64,000 bases of DNA from Glandiceps talaboti (lineage: Eukaryota; Hemichordata; Enteropneusta; Spengelidae): contig NC_135561.1 of assembly GCF_964340395.1 (NCBI RefSeq), positions 11,820,461-11,884,460 on the forward strand. Reading direction: 5' to 3'. The notes below the pieces were generated by a model, which ran no database searches, was not told the origin of the DNA, and saw nothing but the letters and a program-made list of their open reading frames with translations. The position numbers and the translations under genes are program-made. The first letter of the stretch is position 1. Every line of letters starts with the position of its first letter. Below are positions 63,577 to 64,000 of this stretch, one piece after another.

Positions 63577-63796
63577 TACCAGAGAAGGCTATGACATTCT
63601 ACATATAGAACTATGCAAAACGGCATTTTAACACAGAAATATAAGCACACATACCCGGAAAGGCAATGATATTGTACACATAGAACTACACAAAACAGCT
63701 TTTTAACACTGAAAAATATAAGTGCACATACCAGAGAAGGCTACGTCGTTGTACACATACAACTACGCAAAACAGCTTTTTCAACACAGAAACATA
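63577..63796. repeat. 70 bp tandem repeat, 3 copies
   Basis: TACCAGAGAAGGCTA, TTGTACACATA and ACTACGCAAAACAGCTTTTT recur at about 70 bp spacing, starting near 63577, 63650 and 63728. Confidence 0.85.
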
Positions 63797-63819
63797 CCTA
63801 CATGTAATATTAGTATGTA

Positions 63820-63966
63820 CTTAAGCAATAAACCACCCCCTGAAGATGGTATACCAAGAGGTTTTGACCAGTGAATGAAATATATGCACAAGTGATAGCG
63901 AGTGCATATATTGAGTTCTCTGGTCAAAACCGAGTAGTATACCATTCTCAGGGGTGGTTTATCGCT
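63820..63966. mobile_element. Foldback element or MITE with long inverted arms
   Basis: AGCAATAAACCACCCCCTGA, TGGTATACCA and GGTTTTGACCAG at the left pair with CTGGTCAAAACC, TAGTATACCA and TCAGGGGTGGTTTATCGCT at the right, across a loop near 63885-63900. It abuts the 70 bp repeats. Confidence 0.75.
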
Positions 63967-64000
63967 ATTATATTATATCAGTATATTGAAAATATCGGAA

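Overview
This 64 kb window is nuclear DNA of an animal, most likely a marine invertebrate. It is AT-rich. Coding exons are small, with GT-AG introns of 0.3 to 18 kb. Microsatellites, minisatellites, short dispersed repeats and a Penelope-like retroelement fill the rest. There are no bacterial-type operons. The species cannot be fixed from sequence alone.

Three protein genes can be supported. (1) The terminal exon of a gamma-glutamyltransferase family gene lies at 239-402 (+); the rest of that gene is off the left edge. (2) A complete six-exon gene runs on the minus strand from 52033 down to 14227. It encodes 353 residues. The N-terminus MGAGAS fits N-myristoylation, and the C-terminus YDASEELLMAEIE matches the conserved tail of cystin-1 (CYS1), a membrane-associated ciliary protein. 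All five introns keep the reading frame. (3) The 3' part of a large minus-strand gene spans 63157 to 55856. Seven in-frame exons give at least 1200 residues: a helical region, a complete MYND zinc finger, a 951-codon acidic and serine-rich exon with internal repeats, and a small last exon ending in the CaaX-type sequence CIVM. The two minus-strand genes are head-to-tail, 3.8 kb apart. The cystin-like gene and the glutamyltransferase gene converge across 13.8 kb of repeat-rich DNA.

Mobile DNA: a Penelope-like element lies at 4479-6492. It is 5'-truncated, keeps the end of a reverse transcriptase and a GIY-YIG endonuclease, and has a 562 bp inverted copy of its own 3' end at its left side. Three hammerhead ribozymes sit in its terminal repeats. 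Other elements are a tRNA-derived SINE-like sequence (21.5 kb), a hAT-like MITE inserted in a tandem repeat (25.79-26.07 kb) with a truncated relative at 41.8 kb, a pogo/Tigger-like end near 27.0 kb, two foldback hairpins (24.0 and 63.8 kb), and at least two dispersed repeat families. The tail of one family appears to have seeded two separate minisatellites (8.6 and 43 kb).

Several tandem arrays are built from units that look like transcription factor sites: CArG boxes (2.5 kb), NFI palindromes every 23-24 bp (11.5 kb), X-box-like GTTGCCATGG sites (17.2-18.1 kb) and CCAAT boxes in an 88 bp higher-order repeat (40 kb). A perfect RFX X-box also lies in intron 1 of the cystin-like gene. Five decayed tandem copies of the cystin-like exon 5 sit in its last intron. 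Splice sites were judged by eye and by phase, without transcript data.
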